Shown piece after piece: positions 45,033 to 54,719 of a DNA stretch of 64,000 bases. This DNA is from Aphanomyces cochlioides (lineage: Eukaryota; Oomycota; Saprolegniomycetes; Saprolegniales; Verrucalvaceae). A program made the translations under genes and the position numbers. Position 1 is the stretch's first letter. Each line of letters begins with the position of its first letter. Under the pieces are notes generated by a model. The model saw only the letters and a program-made list of their open reading frames with translations. It was not told the DNA's origin and did not search any database. The stretch spans positions 2,046,001-2,110,000 of the forward strand of contig JAHQRK010000003.1 of assembly GCA_019828595.1 (NCBI GenBank), given 5' to 3'.

Positions 45033-48000
45033 CTAATAGTACGAGTTGCGCTCGACCCAGCCAGGGGTGCGCACCGACTTGCCCGAATCAGGATCGACTT
45101 GGACTGTCGATGTCGATCGGATCATGTACTTGCGCATTTCATCATAGACGAATAAGAACATGGCAAATGGCATCGCGATGAACCAGTGGTTCAAACGGAT
45201 TGTCTTGGTCTTGAAGACTGTTTGGACGCCAGACGAGTAGCATATAAGTGCGCAAATCAAAAATTCAAAGCCAAGACCGAACATGAGCACGTGGTTGTGC
45301 AAGCCTTGAGACCGAATCGAGAGAAAGCGCGTCTTGCAAATCAAAACGTTGGACCATTGCATGATAACTATGCCTACAAAGTACGCAGTTTGAGAATGCA
45401 ACAAGGCATTCATAGCTATCATGCGGGACATCACATTGGAATAGATTTTGCCACTGCTTGCGTCTTTGTAAGCAAAACCAGATCGGTAATCCAGTAAGCA
45501 TGCATCGGGGCTGTTGCAGACGGCAGTCCCGTTTGCATTCATGATACCAAATCCAGCCACAGCGTTCGAAAACAGAATATCGTTTGATAACTTGATGGTA
45601 GTAGATGTCAACTTTGATGAAGCGTCGGTGAGAGTAGCAGTCGCACCGTTCTGAACTTTTTTCGGGCGAGACGAAGTCGTCACGGAACTGTCACCAACAG
45701 TTTTCGAGGAGTCAACAATACTAAATGTGCCAATAGGCTGGAAGAGTAGCACAGCAACATCTTCCAGCTTTGAAGAGAATCCATCCACGTCCTCATTCGA
45801 TGTATCCCACTTGAACCAATTTTTGTTGAAAAACACAGATCGGCGACCTCGATATGGGTAATATGGGCGATATCCAGCATTCCACAAAGCCTCCATTGAC
45901 TGCACTGTGATCATGGGCTTCCCATTCGTGAAGTCACCGTATGTCGTGGGGTCAAATCGGTTATAGTTGGATGGCTTATTCGTCGAGCCTTGGTAATTTG
46001 CGTAGGGAAAGACACAATCGTCCACCACGCCTTCATCCCCTTGCTTGTAAAATACCTTCGCATCGTAGATTCCACCATTTGCAGGAATAGTATCATCATA
46101 TGAGGGACCACAGACAGGAGCCGAGCTTAATCCAAGTGGCTGCAAGGCACCATTTGAATCTTTATATTTGCCACCAGGTGTACAATATTGACCACCAGTA
46201 GTAGTGCACCATAAGACTTGCTTGCCAAAACTGTCGATTTGACCCAAACCTGGTGTGAGGACAGCAGGATACCCGTAATCATTCAGAACAGTGAAGTACA
46301 CCACATGCCCAGCAAAAGCTTGTATCATGCCAATATGAACGTAAGCCCAAAATACAAGCTTCTTTGTCACCAAGCGATCAATGCTTGGGCGGCGAGGGGC
46401 GCGTAGCATGATGTCATTTTCGGAGTCTTCATACGCCATAGAAATGGCAGGAATCATATCGGTACCCAAACAGATCAAAAGCATAAGCACCGTGGTGAGA
46501 GGGCAAGGCAAAGCAATCAAGATATAAACCAAAAAGGGAACCAATTCAGGAATATTCACAGCCAATGCATAGCAAATCGATTTTTTTAAGTTGTCGAACA
46601 CTTTTCGGCCTTCTTCAACACCAACAACAATTGAAGCAAAGTTGTCATCAAGTAGAATCATATCAGCTGCTTCTTTCGACACTTCAGAACCCATAATTCC
46701 CATGGCAATGCCAATATCAGCCTTCTTCAAAGCAGGAGAGTCGTTCACACCATCACCGGTGACCGCGACAATTTCGCCTCTTCGCTGACAGTTTTCAACA
46801 ATAATTAGCTTTTGTTGAGGCGAGGTGCGAGCGAACACGCACTGCGGGTGGTCCAAAATACGATCCCATTCTTCTTCAGGGGTATCAACGCTGATTGTCC
46901 AGCCTGGAACAACAATGGCAGGTGCACTGTCTGGATTACGGTAGCCTGGATCACCAGGATTTAGGCCTCGTTCTTTGTTTTCCTCATCGATGTCGTCTTT
47001 TGTTGGCCCCCACAAGATACCCACTTTGTGTGCGATTGCTTTGGCAGTCACAGGGTGATCTCCAGTGACCATGATTACTTTAATACCAGCGGTTTTGCAT
47101 TTGGCGACAGCTATCGGTACTTCTTGACGAGGGGGATCGATCAGAGCCATGAGTCCAATGAAGCAAAGAGGTTCTTCTATCTTTTTGTCTGGCTTTGGGA
47201 CAGCATCATAGTCAACGTCTTTCTCACCAAGTGGAAAATTACAATTGTCAGTATTGAAATCATAGCCATGAGGATAAGTGGCAAGATCAAGCTCTTTCTC
47301 GGCAAAACCCAACACGCGCATCCCTTTCTTTGACAAGGCTAATTGCAGGCCTTCAATCTCAGCAATCTTTTCCGGTGTCATGTCTTCAAGTTGTCCATTA
47401 ATCAAAACCTTGCCACAGCGAGCAATAATACGTTCGGGTGCGCCCTTCATGACAAGCAACATGGGCTTTGTCTCATCGTTGTCTTGCTTATGAATTGAGA
47501 GCTGATATTTGTTTCTTGAGTTGAACGGGATTTCCTTTATTTTCGTGTTTGCTTGGCGGTATTCGATAATATCGCGCTTGTCTTGGCAGAACTTGATCAT
47601 AGCTGACTCAGAAGCGTCCCCAATTGTTTCCCAGAGTACTTTGGGGCATCGCACACCATCAGAAGAGACAACAATTTCAGAGAAGGCAATAGGGGCACCT
47701 CGCACTATTTGCAGATTCGCACCAGAGCCTTGAACAACCTTATGAAACTTGGACTCTTCGTCGAATACAGCATTGTTGCACAGTGTGGCACACCGTTGTA
47801 GACGTTGGAACGAAGCATCAGTCAACTTATAGCTGGGTGTTGGAGTTAAAGAACACTCAGCATCCCAAATTTGGTTGTCATAGACGACATTTGCGACGGT
47901 CATGATGTTTTGAGTCAATGTACCAGTCTTGTCCGAGCAAATACAGCTAGTTGAACCCAGTGTTTCAACACCTTCCAAGTTTTTCACAAGCACGCTCTTC

Positions 48001-49106
48001 TTTGCCATACGAGCGGCCGCCAGACTCAAACACACTGTCACAGTAGCAAGCAAGCCTTCTGGTACATTGGCAACAATAACACCAATCATAAACACAATGT
48101 TCGTGATCGTGTCGGTACCAATAATAAATCCAATGATCAAGAACCCAATACCAGTAACAATAGCAACAGCAGTGATAATGTGCACAAAGTGGTCGATTTC
48201 CTTGGCAATCGGCGTTTTTTCCTTCTTCGTGCCCGTGGCTAATTTCGCGATACGACCCATGACAGTTCTGTCACCAGTACGAACAATGATGCCTTTGCCT
48301 GATCCTTGAGGAATAAATGTTCCAAAGAAGCACATATTCTTTGTTTCAAGCGGGCTATCGTGAGTACAATCAACAGCGCGCTTCAAGGGCTCAGGTTCAC
48401 CCGTTAAAGCAGAATTGTCCACTGTGAGATCGTCGGAGCATTCCACAATGCGCAAATCGGCTGGGACTTTGTCACCGCCTTTAATCACCACGATATCACC
48501 ACGAACCAGCAAAGTGGCATCGATCTTCTGAGATTTACCATCACGAATGACTGTTGACAAAGTGGGCATCATGTTTTTGAATGATTCCATCAATGAGCTT
48601 GATTTGCGGTTTTGAAAGTACGAAAATGCACCGGTAATGATAACCACTGCAAAAAGTACAATCCCCAAGTATAAGTTGTCGGTTGAGCCTTGTAGTGCGT
48701 AACACACTTCGCACAATATACCAGCTGCCCACAACAAGAGAGAGAAGAACCCCGTGAGCTCACGAAAGATCTTCACGATCTCAGGCGTGGCCTTGGGTGG
48801 AGTCAGCTTGTTCAAACCGTCGACTTCACGACGAGCATCAGCATCCGACGACGACATACCCTACAATGTTGTCCATCATGAGTCGGGAGTGAACCGAATG
48901 AGTAAGCTTACCAATGTTACGCTGGTCGTCAGGTCTGCACAGAGTTCCGGTACGGACTTTTTGTGTTCGTCCATTTCCAACTCACGCTTGTTGTCGTCGT
49001 CTTTTCCAGATTTTCCTTTTCCCTTCTTGCGCATGGCTTGTCGGTGTCTCATTTCCGTCGACACCGCGACGATTTCCGCGGAAGACCGCCGGTTGTTGCT
49101 ACTCAT
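45033..49106 (-). CDS. Na+/K+-type P-ATPase alpha subunit (P-type IIC)
   Basis: Two exons: 49106-48911 or so (MSSNNRRSSAEIV..DLTTSVTL) and about 48860-45033, about 1,340 residues. Motifs in order: LTGEPEPLKR (actuator), PEGLLATVTVCLSLAA (M4), DKTGTLTQN (phosphorylated Asp), KGAPERI (nucleotide domain), TGDHPVTAKAIA, and TGDGVNDSPALKKADIGIAMG (hinge). The C-terminus GWVERNSYY matches the KETYY tail of animal Na,K-ATPases, which helps form the sodium site. It pumps Na+ out and K+ in across the plasma membrane. Unusual: the M7-M8 outer loop is about 280 residues (about 45410-46255) with Cys, Gly and Ser/Thr-rich parts, where animal enzymes have about 40 including the beta-subunit-binding SYGQ motif. 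Confidence 0.95.
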
Positions 49107-50011
49107 GTCGTCGCCGCCTTTTCTCGCGCCTCTTTCACTTTTTCACAACTGAGCGACTTGGGCAGTTTTTCACCAAACGTCGCTTCGATATTCAAAATAG
49201 ATTTCGCCTGGGAGTTTTTTAATCTTGAAATTTGTATACTGAACCTGAACGGTTTCACCATGGCACACAACTTGATACATGCCAAGTCTGAAATAAGTAT
49301 AGACTAATCATTTCTATGATGTGCTCTCGGATGTGGCGCTAGGCTTACCACAGAATCCTCGTCTCATTGCCCCTTTTGTTCTGCATTGACTTTGTGGATA
49401 GCTCTGCGTTTTGTTGGATTGAACGAAAACCCAGAGGCATTCTCCCCTACAGGGACCTTAATCGCATTTATGAAGAATCGAGAGGCGAGATTTTAGAGTA
49501 CCTTACTCGAAAATGGTTTTATTGGGTCTACTTCTGCTCTATTTGTCCTTGACTCCGTCATTCATCCCCTTCACAAAGTATTTTACAGGATAATCTTGAA
49601 CAAGACCAAAGAATCAGGAGATTACCTTGTCTGCTGAAAGATGCTCATGTGGGATAGAAAGAAGACTAAAGACAGTCGATTGGCGTGCCTTGACTATAAA
49701 CATGCCGTAGCTTATAGGCTTCGAACATCCGAATCCAGTTCAGTGCTCTTTAATCGTTGAGGTCTCCATACTGCAGTTCTAACAGCGCAAGTGCATTCAA
49801 CCTATAGCTTTGGGGCAAGCAGGAACCTCCTATAGAATATTTGTATCGTAGTGATGTGAAATAGAGGCGCAATGGAACTCGTAGGCATAGACTTCATGTC
49901 CGAACGACTCAATAATTTGGGCGATGGGCATGATTGCCTAAGTTTATCCGGCAAAAATCCGGATAAAGTCAAACTGACCTTGAGTTCACCATCTCCAGAA
50001 CTCATCCGCTG
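49107..50011. other. Intergenic region without a confident gene
   Basis: About 900 bp between the divergent ATPase and ALG11 genes. Short open frames at 49367-49552 (+, 61 codons) and 49802-50146 (-, which overlaps ALG11) have no recognisable domain and no splicing support. The region presumably holds both promoters. Confidence 0.5.
49944..49966. promoter_or_regulatory. Palindromic TATCCGGA element upstream of ALG11
   Basis: TTATCCGG (49944-49951) and CCGGATAA (49959-49966) are inverted copies separated by seven bases, 46-68 bases upstream of the ALG11 ATG. The symmetry suggests a site for a dimeric factor. See the same word at 31404, 54618 and 60251. Confidence 0.55.
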
Positions 50012-51394
50012 ATGTGGCAAGTGGCCGGAGCTGTCGTGTTGTTGGCAGCACTCCTGGCGAGTCCATTGATTCTCATCTGCATTATATTGCTTGCCTACCG
50101 TCTTCTGGGAAGCTTGAAGCCGAATCGAAAATTGGGGTTCTTTCATCCGTATGCCGCATCAGGCGGAGGTGGGGAGCGCGTACTTTTTTGCGCGTTGCAA
50201 ACTTTGCCAGCGACATGTACTGCCGTGATTTACATCGGTGAGCCCATCTCAAGCGAAAAGCTACTGCAAGATGCCCAGCATCGGTTTAACTTTGCTGCGT
50301 CGGATGTCAAGTGCAAAATTATAGTCGTCGAGCTCCAATACCGCACGTTGCTCGAAGCCAAACACTACCCTCGCTTTACATTGCTTGGCCAGAGTCTTGG
50401 GAGCATGCTTCTTGGTCTCGAGGCATTCCTACGACACCCAGTTGGCGTTTGGATTGATACGACAGGTTGCGCATTTACGTATCCACTGGCATGGCTTGGC
50501 GGTGCCAAGGTCGTCACTTATACTCACTACCCGACAATTTCCATGGACATGCTCGAAGTGGTGGCACGGCGGGATGTAGCCTTTAACAACGACGCTGATG
50601 TTGCGAATAGTTATACGAAGAGTACAGCCAAGCTTTTCTACTACCGGTTTTTTGCCATGCTTTACGGCTTTGTGGGACGGTTTGCTGCTGTGGTTATGGT
50701 AAACTCTGGATGGACTCTCAATCATATTCGCCAATTGTGGCGTGGAACGGCACCAGTGGTTGTTTATCCACCGTGCGGCACAACGTCGTTCCAAAAATTT
50801 GCTCTGTCAGACCGCCGACCTTGGGCCTTGTCAGTCGCTCAGTTTCGTCCTGAAAAGAACCATTCATTGCAACTCCAGTCAATGAAAGTGCTACTTGATA
50901 CGTACCCCGTTGAAATGCAATCGAAATTTAAGGATTTCAAGATCATTCTCTTGGGAAGTTGCCGTGGCGCTGACGATGAAGCCAGGGTGAGGCTTCTCCG
51001 TGAAGAATGTGAAGCCCTTGGACTTACCGACAGAATTGAGTTTGTCGTAAATGCTCCATTCGCTGAGTTGACCAATCTGTTATCAAAAGCGTCAATTGGA
51101 CTTCATACGATGCGCAACGAGCATTTTGGAATTGGTATTGTCGAGATGATGGCCGCAGGTCTCGTCGTCATAGCGCACAATTCGGGGGGACCCCGCGAAG
51201 ACATTGTCAAGGATGGCACAGGTTATTTGGCCACAACCCCTGAAGAATATGCATCTCATATCTTTGACATCCTCACTCAATCTAGCAAGACACAAGAACT
51301 CCGAGGGGAAGCTCGGCGCTCCGCAGGACGATTCTCTGATGAGATCTTCAAGGAGCACTTTCAAGCTGCGTTGTCTCCCATGTTGGATAGATAG
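50012..51394 (+). CDS. ALG11: GDP-Man:Man3GlcNAc2-PP-dolichol alpha-1,2-mannosyltransferase
   Basis: Single exon, 460 residues, ATG 50012. An N-terminal membrane helix (AGAVVLLAALLASPLILICI) is followed by FFHPYAASGGGGERVL, the ALG11 signature near the start of the GT4 fold. Then come VWIDTTGCAFTYPL, THYPTISMDML, VYPPCGT, SVAQFRPEKNH and the donor-binding ENEHFGIGIVE-like stretch RNEHFGIGIVEMMAAG with HNSGGPREDIV. The enzyme adds the fourth and fifth mannose on the cytosolic face of the ER in the lipid-linked oligosaccharide pathway. Length and motifs are normal. Confidence 0.95.
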   Translation: MWQVAGAVVLLAALLASPLILICIILLAYRLLGSLKPNRKLGFFHPYAASGGGGERVLFCALQTLPATCTAVIYIGEPISSEKLLQDAQHRFNFAASDVKCKIIVVELQYRTLLEAKHYPRFTLLGQSLGSMLLGLEAFLRHPVGVWIDTTGCAFTYPLAWLGGAKVVTYTHYPTISMDMLEVVARRDVAFNNDADVANSYTKSTAKLFYYRFFAMLYGFVGRFAAVVMVNSGWTLNHIRQLWRGTAPVVVYPPCGTTSFQKFALSDRRPWALSVAQFRPEKNHSLQLQSMKVLLDTYPVEMQSKFKDFKIILLGSCRGADDEARVRLLREECEALGLTDRIEFVVNAPFAELTNLLSKASIGLHTMRNEHFGIGIVEMMAAGLVVIAHNSGGPREDIVKDGTGYLATTPEEYASHIFDILTQSSKTQELRGEARRSAGRFSDEIFKEHFQAALSPMLDR

Positions 51395-51437
51395 CTCAAA
51401 ATTAGTGGGTTATACAAAACTTGTTGCTATTATCTAC

Positions 51438-52142
51438 TTAAATCTCCACGACGCAATTGTAGTCGTCCAATGTTAAGTCACTCGGAATCAACGGATGGTG
51501 ATTGTACATTGTGTGGAAGTCGTCGTGTAACTCGTCACACAAGTCGTAGTCGTGCCCTGAATATTCATACGGCGACAACGCGGTGCTGCTAGGTGGATCT
51601 GATTGGGAATCGCTGTTTGCCTCTCTCGGTTTCGTCGACATTGGTCGTTTAGGTGCAAATCGCCCCGCGATTGAAAGAGCGTCAGCAGGCTTGACCAATG
51701 CTACCTTGGAGTTGGGGTTTTTCCGCACGTAGTCTCGTTTCTTGGTCAATTCTTCCAGCTGGGATATCATCTTGCTTCGTTCAACCGATGTGAGATCTTG
51801 CGTGAGGGTTTCTTGAATCGCTTCAATTGTTTTCGACAGCGAGCTGATCTTTCGGTAAGGCCATCGCCGAATGCCACTCTTTCGGCAGATCTTCTTGAAC
51901 AGTGTTGTGCAGACACCGAATTCTCTCGCGACAGCAACAATCGGCTTGTCGAAATATTCGTAAAAGTCTTCAATCGTGATTTTGCTCAGTGAGAGCGCTC
52001 GTCGTTTACCCAGCTTGGCTGGGTCTGAGCTGTTTGCCGCGCTCGACGGAAACAGATCCTTCTGCATGAGATCCACAATGTGTATGTTTTCATTCGTCAG
52101 GTCCATGTGCACGGACATGTCCATTTCAACCTGAACCTCCAT
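51438..52142 (-). CDS. RWP-RK domain transcription factor
   Basis: The first ATG in frame is at 52142 (MEVQVEMDMSVH); the frame is open a little further upstream without an ATG. About 234 residues. The segment ITIEDFYEYFDKPIVAVARE, GVCTTLFKKICRKSGIRRWPYRKI is a complete RWP-RK DNA-binding domain (residues about 50-100), followed by a basic helical region (ERSKMISQLEELTKKRDYVRK). The C-terminal third is acidic and Ser-rich, a possible activation region. RWP-RK factors in oomycetes form an expanded family; target genes cannot be inferred. Convergent with ALG11 (43 bp). Confidence 0.88.
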   Translation of the reverse strand: MEVQVEMDMSVHMDLTNENIHIVDLMQKDLFPSSAANSSDPAKLGKRRALSLSKITIEDFYEYFDKPIVAVAREFGVCTTLFKKICRKSGIRRWPYRKISSLSKTIEAIQETLTQDLTSVERSKMISQLEELTKKRDYVRKNPNSKVALVKPADALSIAGRFAPKRPMSTKPREANSDSQSDPPSSTALSPYEYSGHDYDLCDELHDDFHTMYNHHPLIPSDLTLDDYNCVVEI

Positions 52143-52175
52143 CCACACGCTCAAAGATCGAAAATGCAAGATCAA

Positions 52176-52709
52176 GCGTTGATGAAGTTGAAATATAGAA
52201 AGATCCGATTACCTTGCCCGTGGTTCAATCCACGTACGAAGTTGACGAAGTTCCATACAAGACAACCATCAAGTGTACAAGCAGTACGTACTGTACGTCA
52301 TGTACGCCCTCGGTCAGGAGATGTGAAACCGTTTCAACAATCGAAGCCTTTCTTCGATATCGAACTCGCCATGATGTTCCAGGAACGTTGGAAGGGACTA
52401 GGGGACAGGGTGAGGGGTTTCAAGTGTTTTCAGGGGTTGAAGGGGTTCAAGATTCAATAAGATATCAGTTGGTCTCTCAACAAGATGGAAGAGCATCAAC
52501 GACGTCGATAACAAACGAGGGTAAACGATGATGCCCTCGTCTTGCACGCCATGCGGCAATTTCGAGATCTTTCCTCGAGTTACTGAGTGCATTTACGTTT
52601 GTAGTCGTCGAGGTTTTAATCCGGGTTGATAAAACGAAAGATTGAAGGCCCGAGGTAGAGTCTACCTGAAAGATTCCCCCACAGTGAAATAGCATTGAGT
52701 GCTCTTTTC
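52176..52709. other. Intergenic region with G-rich tract, divergent promoters
   Basis: It separates the RWP-RK gene (-) and the FHA gene (+). It contains the palindrome CAGTACGTACTG near 52288 and a GGGG-rich tract at 52400-52453. Short ORFs on both strands here have no domain. Nothing else was recognised. Confidence 0.45.
52400..52453 (+). repeat. GGGGTTT-rich tract, second copy
   Basis: GGGGACAGGG, GAGGGGTTTCAAG, CAGGGGTTGAAGGGGTTCAAG: irregular G-runs like those at 40944-41018, again between divergent genes. Potential G-quadruplex. Confidence 0.5.
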
Positions 52710-53864
52710 ATGTGCAGAATCGTGCATGGAGGCTGTTTGGTTGCATCCGATATCCGTCGTTGGTTTGCATCGATTGGAAGTATTACTGCCATATGTATTG
52801 CATCGCGTACACCAAGAGTATACAAATTTTCATACAAAATACATTTGAATGTTGATAAAGGAAATTGCAGTGAGGCAAACTTCACGAGGACTCAATTTCC
52901 TCTGCCACCACGTTGGGTGATGCTTGGTACTCTCGTCATGGCGTCAGCGATTGTTGGCGTCTCAGCATGGGTTGCCGAGTATATTGATCCGCAGTGGCGA
53001 TATGCCCTTTACGCAGCATCGACTATCGTGGCCATAGTGGCTTTGTCGTCACTAGACCGTCCAAACAAAGCCTGCGAACCTGCATCGGACCTTCTCGACA
53101 CCGACGCGTTGCGTGAAGCTACCTTGGCTGAATCTGACGGGACATCAACGAATAGCAACTCGTCAGATGCAGCGAACTCATGTGGGAACCTAGTTTTGAC
53201 CTCGCTCGTTGATCAACCAGTTGGGAGCATCCGCATTCTCGTTGGTCCACAAGGAGCGTACGGAGGTCGATTGGACAAGAATGAAATCATTCTGGAAGAC
53301 AGCGTTGTCAGTCGCGTCCACTTTCGTCTTAGCTCGCAGGACGACAATTATTACCTCCAAGACTGTGGCAGCACGACTGGGACGTTCATGTACTTGGCAC
53401 CTTTGGAGAAGCGTAGACTTAGCCTCAATGACACGGTCAAAGTTGGTGATACCGAATTCACAATTGTGGGCCTGCAAGAGGACTTTTGGTCCAACATGAA
53501 GCCATCTCTGCGTGTCAAATTCATGACCGGACCTATGCGCGGAATCATGCAAACGATTGGTTTATCGGCAGTAACAATCGGCCGGCGGACGACGTGTGCT
53601 CTCTGTCTTGAGAGCGACGTCACGGTATCAGGTCAACATTGCACGATTGAATATCTCGACTCCACTACCGCACTCGAAGCAGGGTTTTACATTACTGATC
53701 TCAAGAGCACGAATGGAACTGGACTAAGACTTTGTCCATCAGGAGAGAAATCTGCCAAAGTTTTGCTGCATCACAAGGATGTATTTGGCGTGGGTGCGAC
53801 CAAGTTCCTAGTAGAGTACGCGGTACTGTCGCAAGAGGGACAGTCATCAGTGCGAATAGCATAA
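52710..53864 (+). CDS. Membrane-anchored protein with two FHA domains
   Basis: First ATG in frame 52710 (MCRIVHGG); an alternative at 52920 (MLGTLVMASAIVG) would remove 70 poorly conserved residues and start right at the first membrane helix. Two hydrophobic stretches (VMLGTLVMASAIVGVSAWV and YALYAASTIVAIVAL) are followed by a Ser-rich linker and two FHA folds: GRLDKNEIILEDSVVSRVHF..YYLQDCGSTTGTF, then TIGRRTTCALCLESDVTVSGQHC..FYITDLKSTNGTGL. FHA domains bind phosphothreonine. The GR, SRxH (or SGQH) and N/T-G motifs are present in both. Role unknown; a membrane-tethered phospho-dependent adaptor is inferred. Confidence 0.82.
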   Translation: MCRIVHGGCLVASDIRRWFASIGSITAICIASRTPRVYKFSYKIHLNVDKGNCSEANFTRTQFPLPPRWVMLGTLVMASAIVGVSAWVAEYIDPQWRYALYAASTIVAIVALSSLDRPNKACEPASDLLDTDALREATLAESDGTSTNSNSSDAANSCGNLVLTSLVDQPVGSIRILVGPQGAYGGRLDKNEIILEDSVVSRVHFRLSSQDDNYYLQDCGSTTGTFMYLAPLEKRRLSLNDTVKVGDTEFTIVGLQEDFWSNMKPSLRVKFMTGPMRGIMQTIGLSAVTIGRRTTCALCLESDVTVSGQHCTIEYLDSTTALEAGFYITDLKSTNGTGLRLCPSGEKSAKVLLHHKDVFGVGATKFLVEYAVLSQEGQSSVRIA

Positions 53865-53885
53865 ATGTAACATGTATATTGGTGT

Positions 53886-54563
53886 CTAAAAGGCATCTGG
53901 TTGATTTGAAGGATGGCTTGCTTGAAAAGCTGGAAGCTGAGCCAAAGCTTCTTCGATACGCGCAATCGTCGGGTACGTGCTCATGTCAACATTGAAGCGG
54001 TTGGCGCTGTAGACTTGAGGAACCAAGTAAATGTCTGCCATGGTGACAGTGTCACCAACGCAATATTTTCCTGCCGTCTTCTTCAATTCGATCTCCAGAG
54101 CGTCAAAGCCACGTTCAACCCACTCACGACCCCATTGAAGGCGTTGTTCCATTTGTTCACTTTCGGGGTAATGTCGCGTGGCGCGTTTCATGACGGCCAA
54201 GTTTTGAACGGGTTGAATATCACCCCCAATGATTGCACAAATGATGCGTACTTGGGCGCGCGTAAATGCGTCTTCCGGCAAGAGAGCGGGCGAAGGACGT
54301 GTCTCCTCAAGATATTGAATAATCGCATCACTTTGGGTGAGGACATGCCCATCGATTTCCAAAGTAGGTACACGTCCGTTGGGATTGACACGCACGTACT
54401 CTTCGCTCACTTGTTCGCCCTTGAGCAAGTTTACCACAACGTATTCGTACTCAATGTTTTTCAAGGTCAATGCTGTACGTACGCGCCAAGCACATCCACT
54501 TCGCCAGTACGAATGCAGCTTAGTAGGCTTGGATTGTTCTTCTCCCGCTTGGCCAGACGACAT
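53886..54563 (-). CDS. GSTZ1: Maleylacetoacetate isomerase / glutathione S-transferase zeta
   Basis: Single exon, 225 residues, ATG 54563. LHSYWRSGCAWRVRTALTLK contains the SxxSCxxR active-site motif of the zeta class. NPNGRVPTLEIDGHVLTQSDAIIQYLEE is the GSH-binding half, and GDTVTMADIYLVPQVYSANRF the C-terminal helical domain motif. The enzyme converts maleylacetoacetate to fumarylacetoacetate in tyrosine and phenylalanine breakdown, using glutathione. Convergent with the FHA gene (21 bp) and divergent from the TUG-like gene. Confidence 0.95.
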   Translation of the reverse strand: MSSGQAGEEQSKPTKLHSYWRSGCAWRVRTALTLKNIEYEYVVVNLLKGEQVSEEYVRVNPNGRVPTLEIDGHVLTQSDAIIQYLEETRPSPALLPEDAFTRAQVRIICAIIGGDIQPVQNLAVMKRATRHYPESEQMEQRLQWGREWVERGFDALEIELKKTAGKYCVGDTVTMADIYLVPQVYSANRFNVDMSTYPTIARIEEALAQLPAFQASHPSNQPDAF

Positions 54564-54719
54564 CTTCTTTCCAAATGCAGTTGTTCAACTGCTGCATCGA
54601 CGTCAATCTTGAAAGGATCATCCGGATACGCGACCGGATTAATATTTGGGGGTGTAGGGGTAGTGGCTCATCCGGATACCATTTCCGGTGATTCACTCAT
54701 TCTTATTTCTTCTGCCAAG
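54564..54719. promoter_or_regulatory. Bidirectional promoter of the GST zeta and TUG-PUB-UBX genes
   Basis: 156 bp between start codons, with two CATCCGGATA copies (54618-54627 and 54669-54678) and further CCGGAT or CCGG words at about 54634 and 54685. This is the same element found near other starts in the window. Confidence 0.6.

Noticed and set aside
49367..49552. 61-codon reading frame between the ATPase and ALG11
   Set aside because: Short, without domain or splice evidence, and in a region that must hold two promoters.
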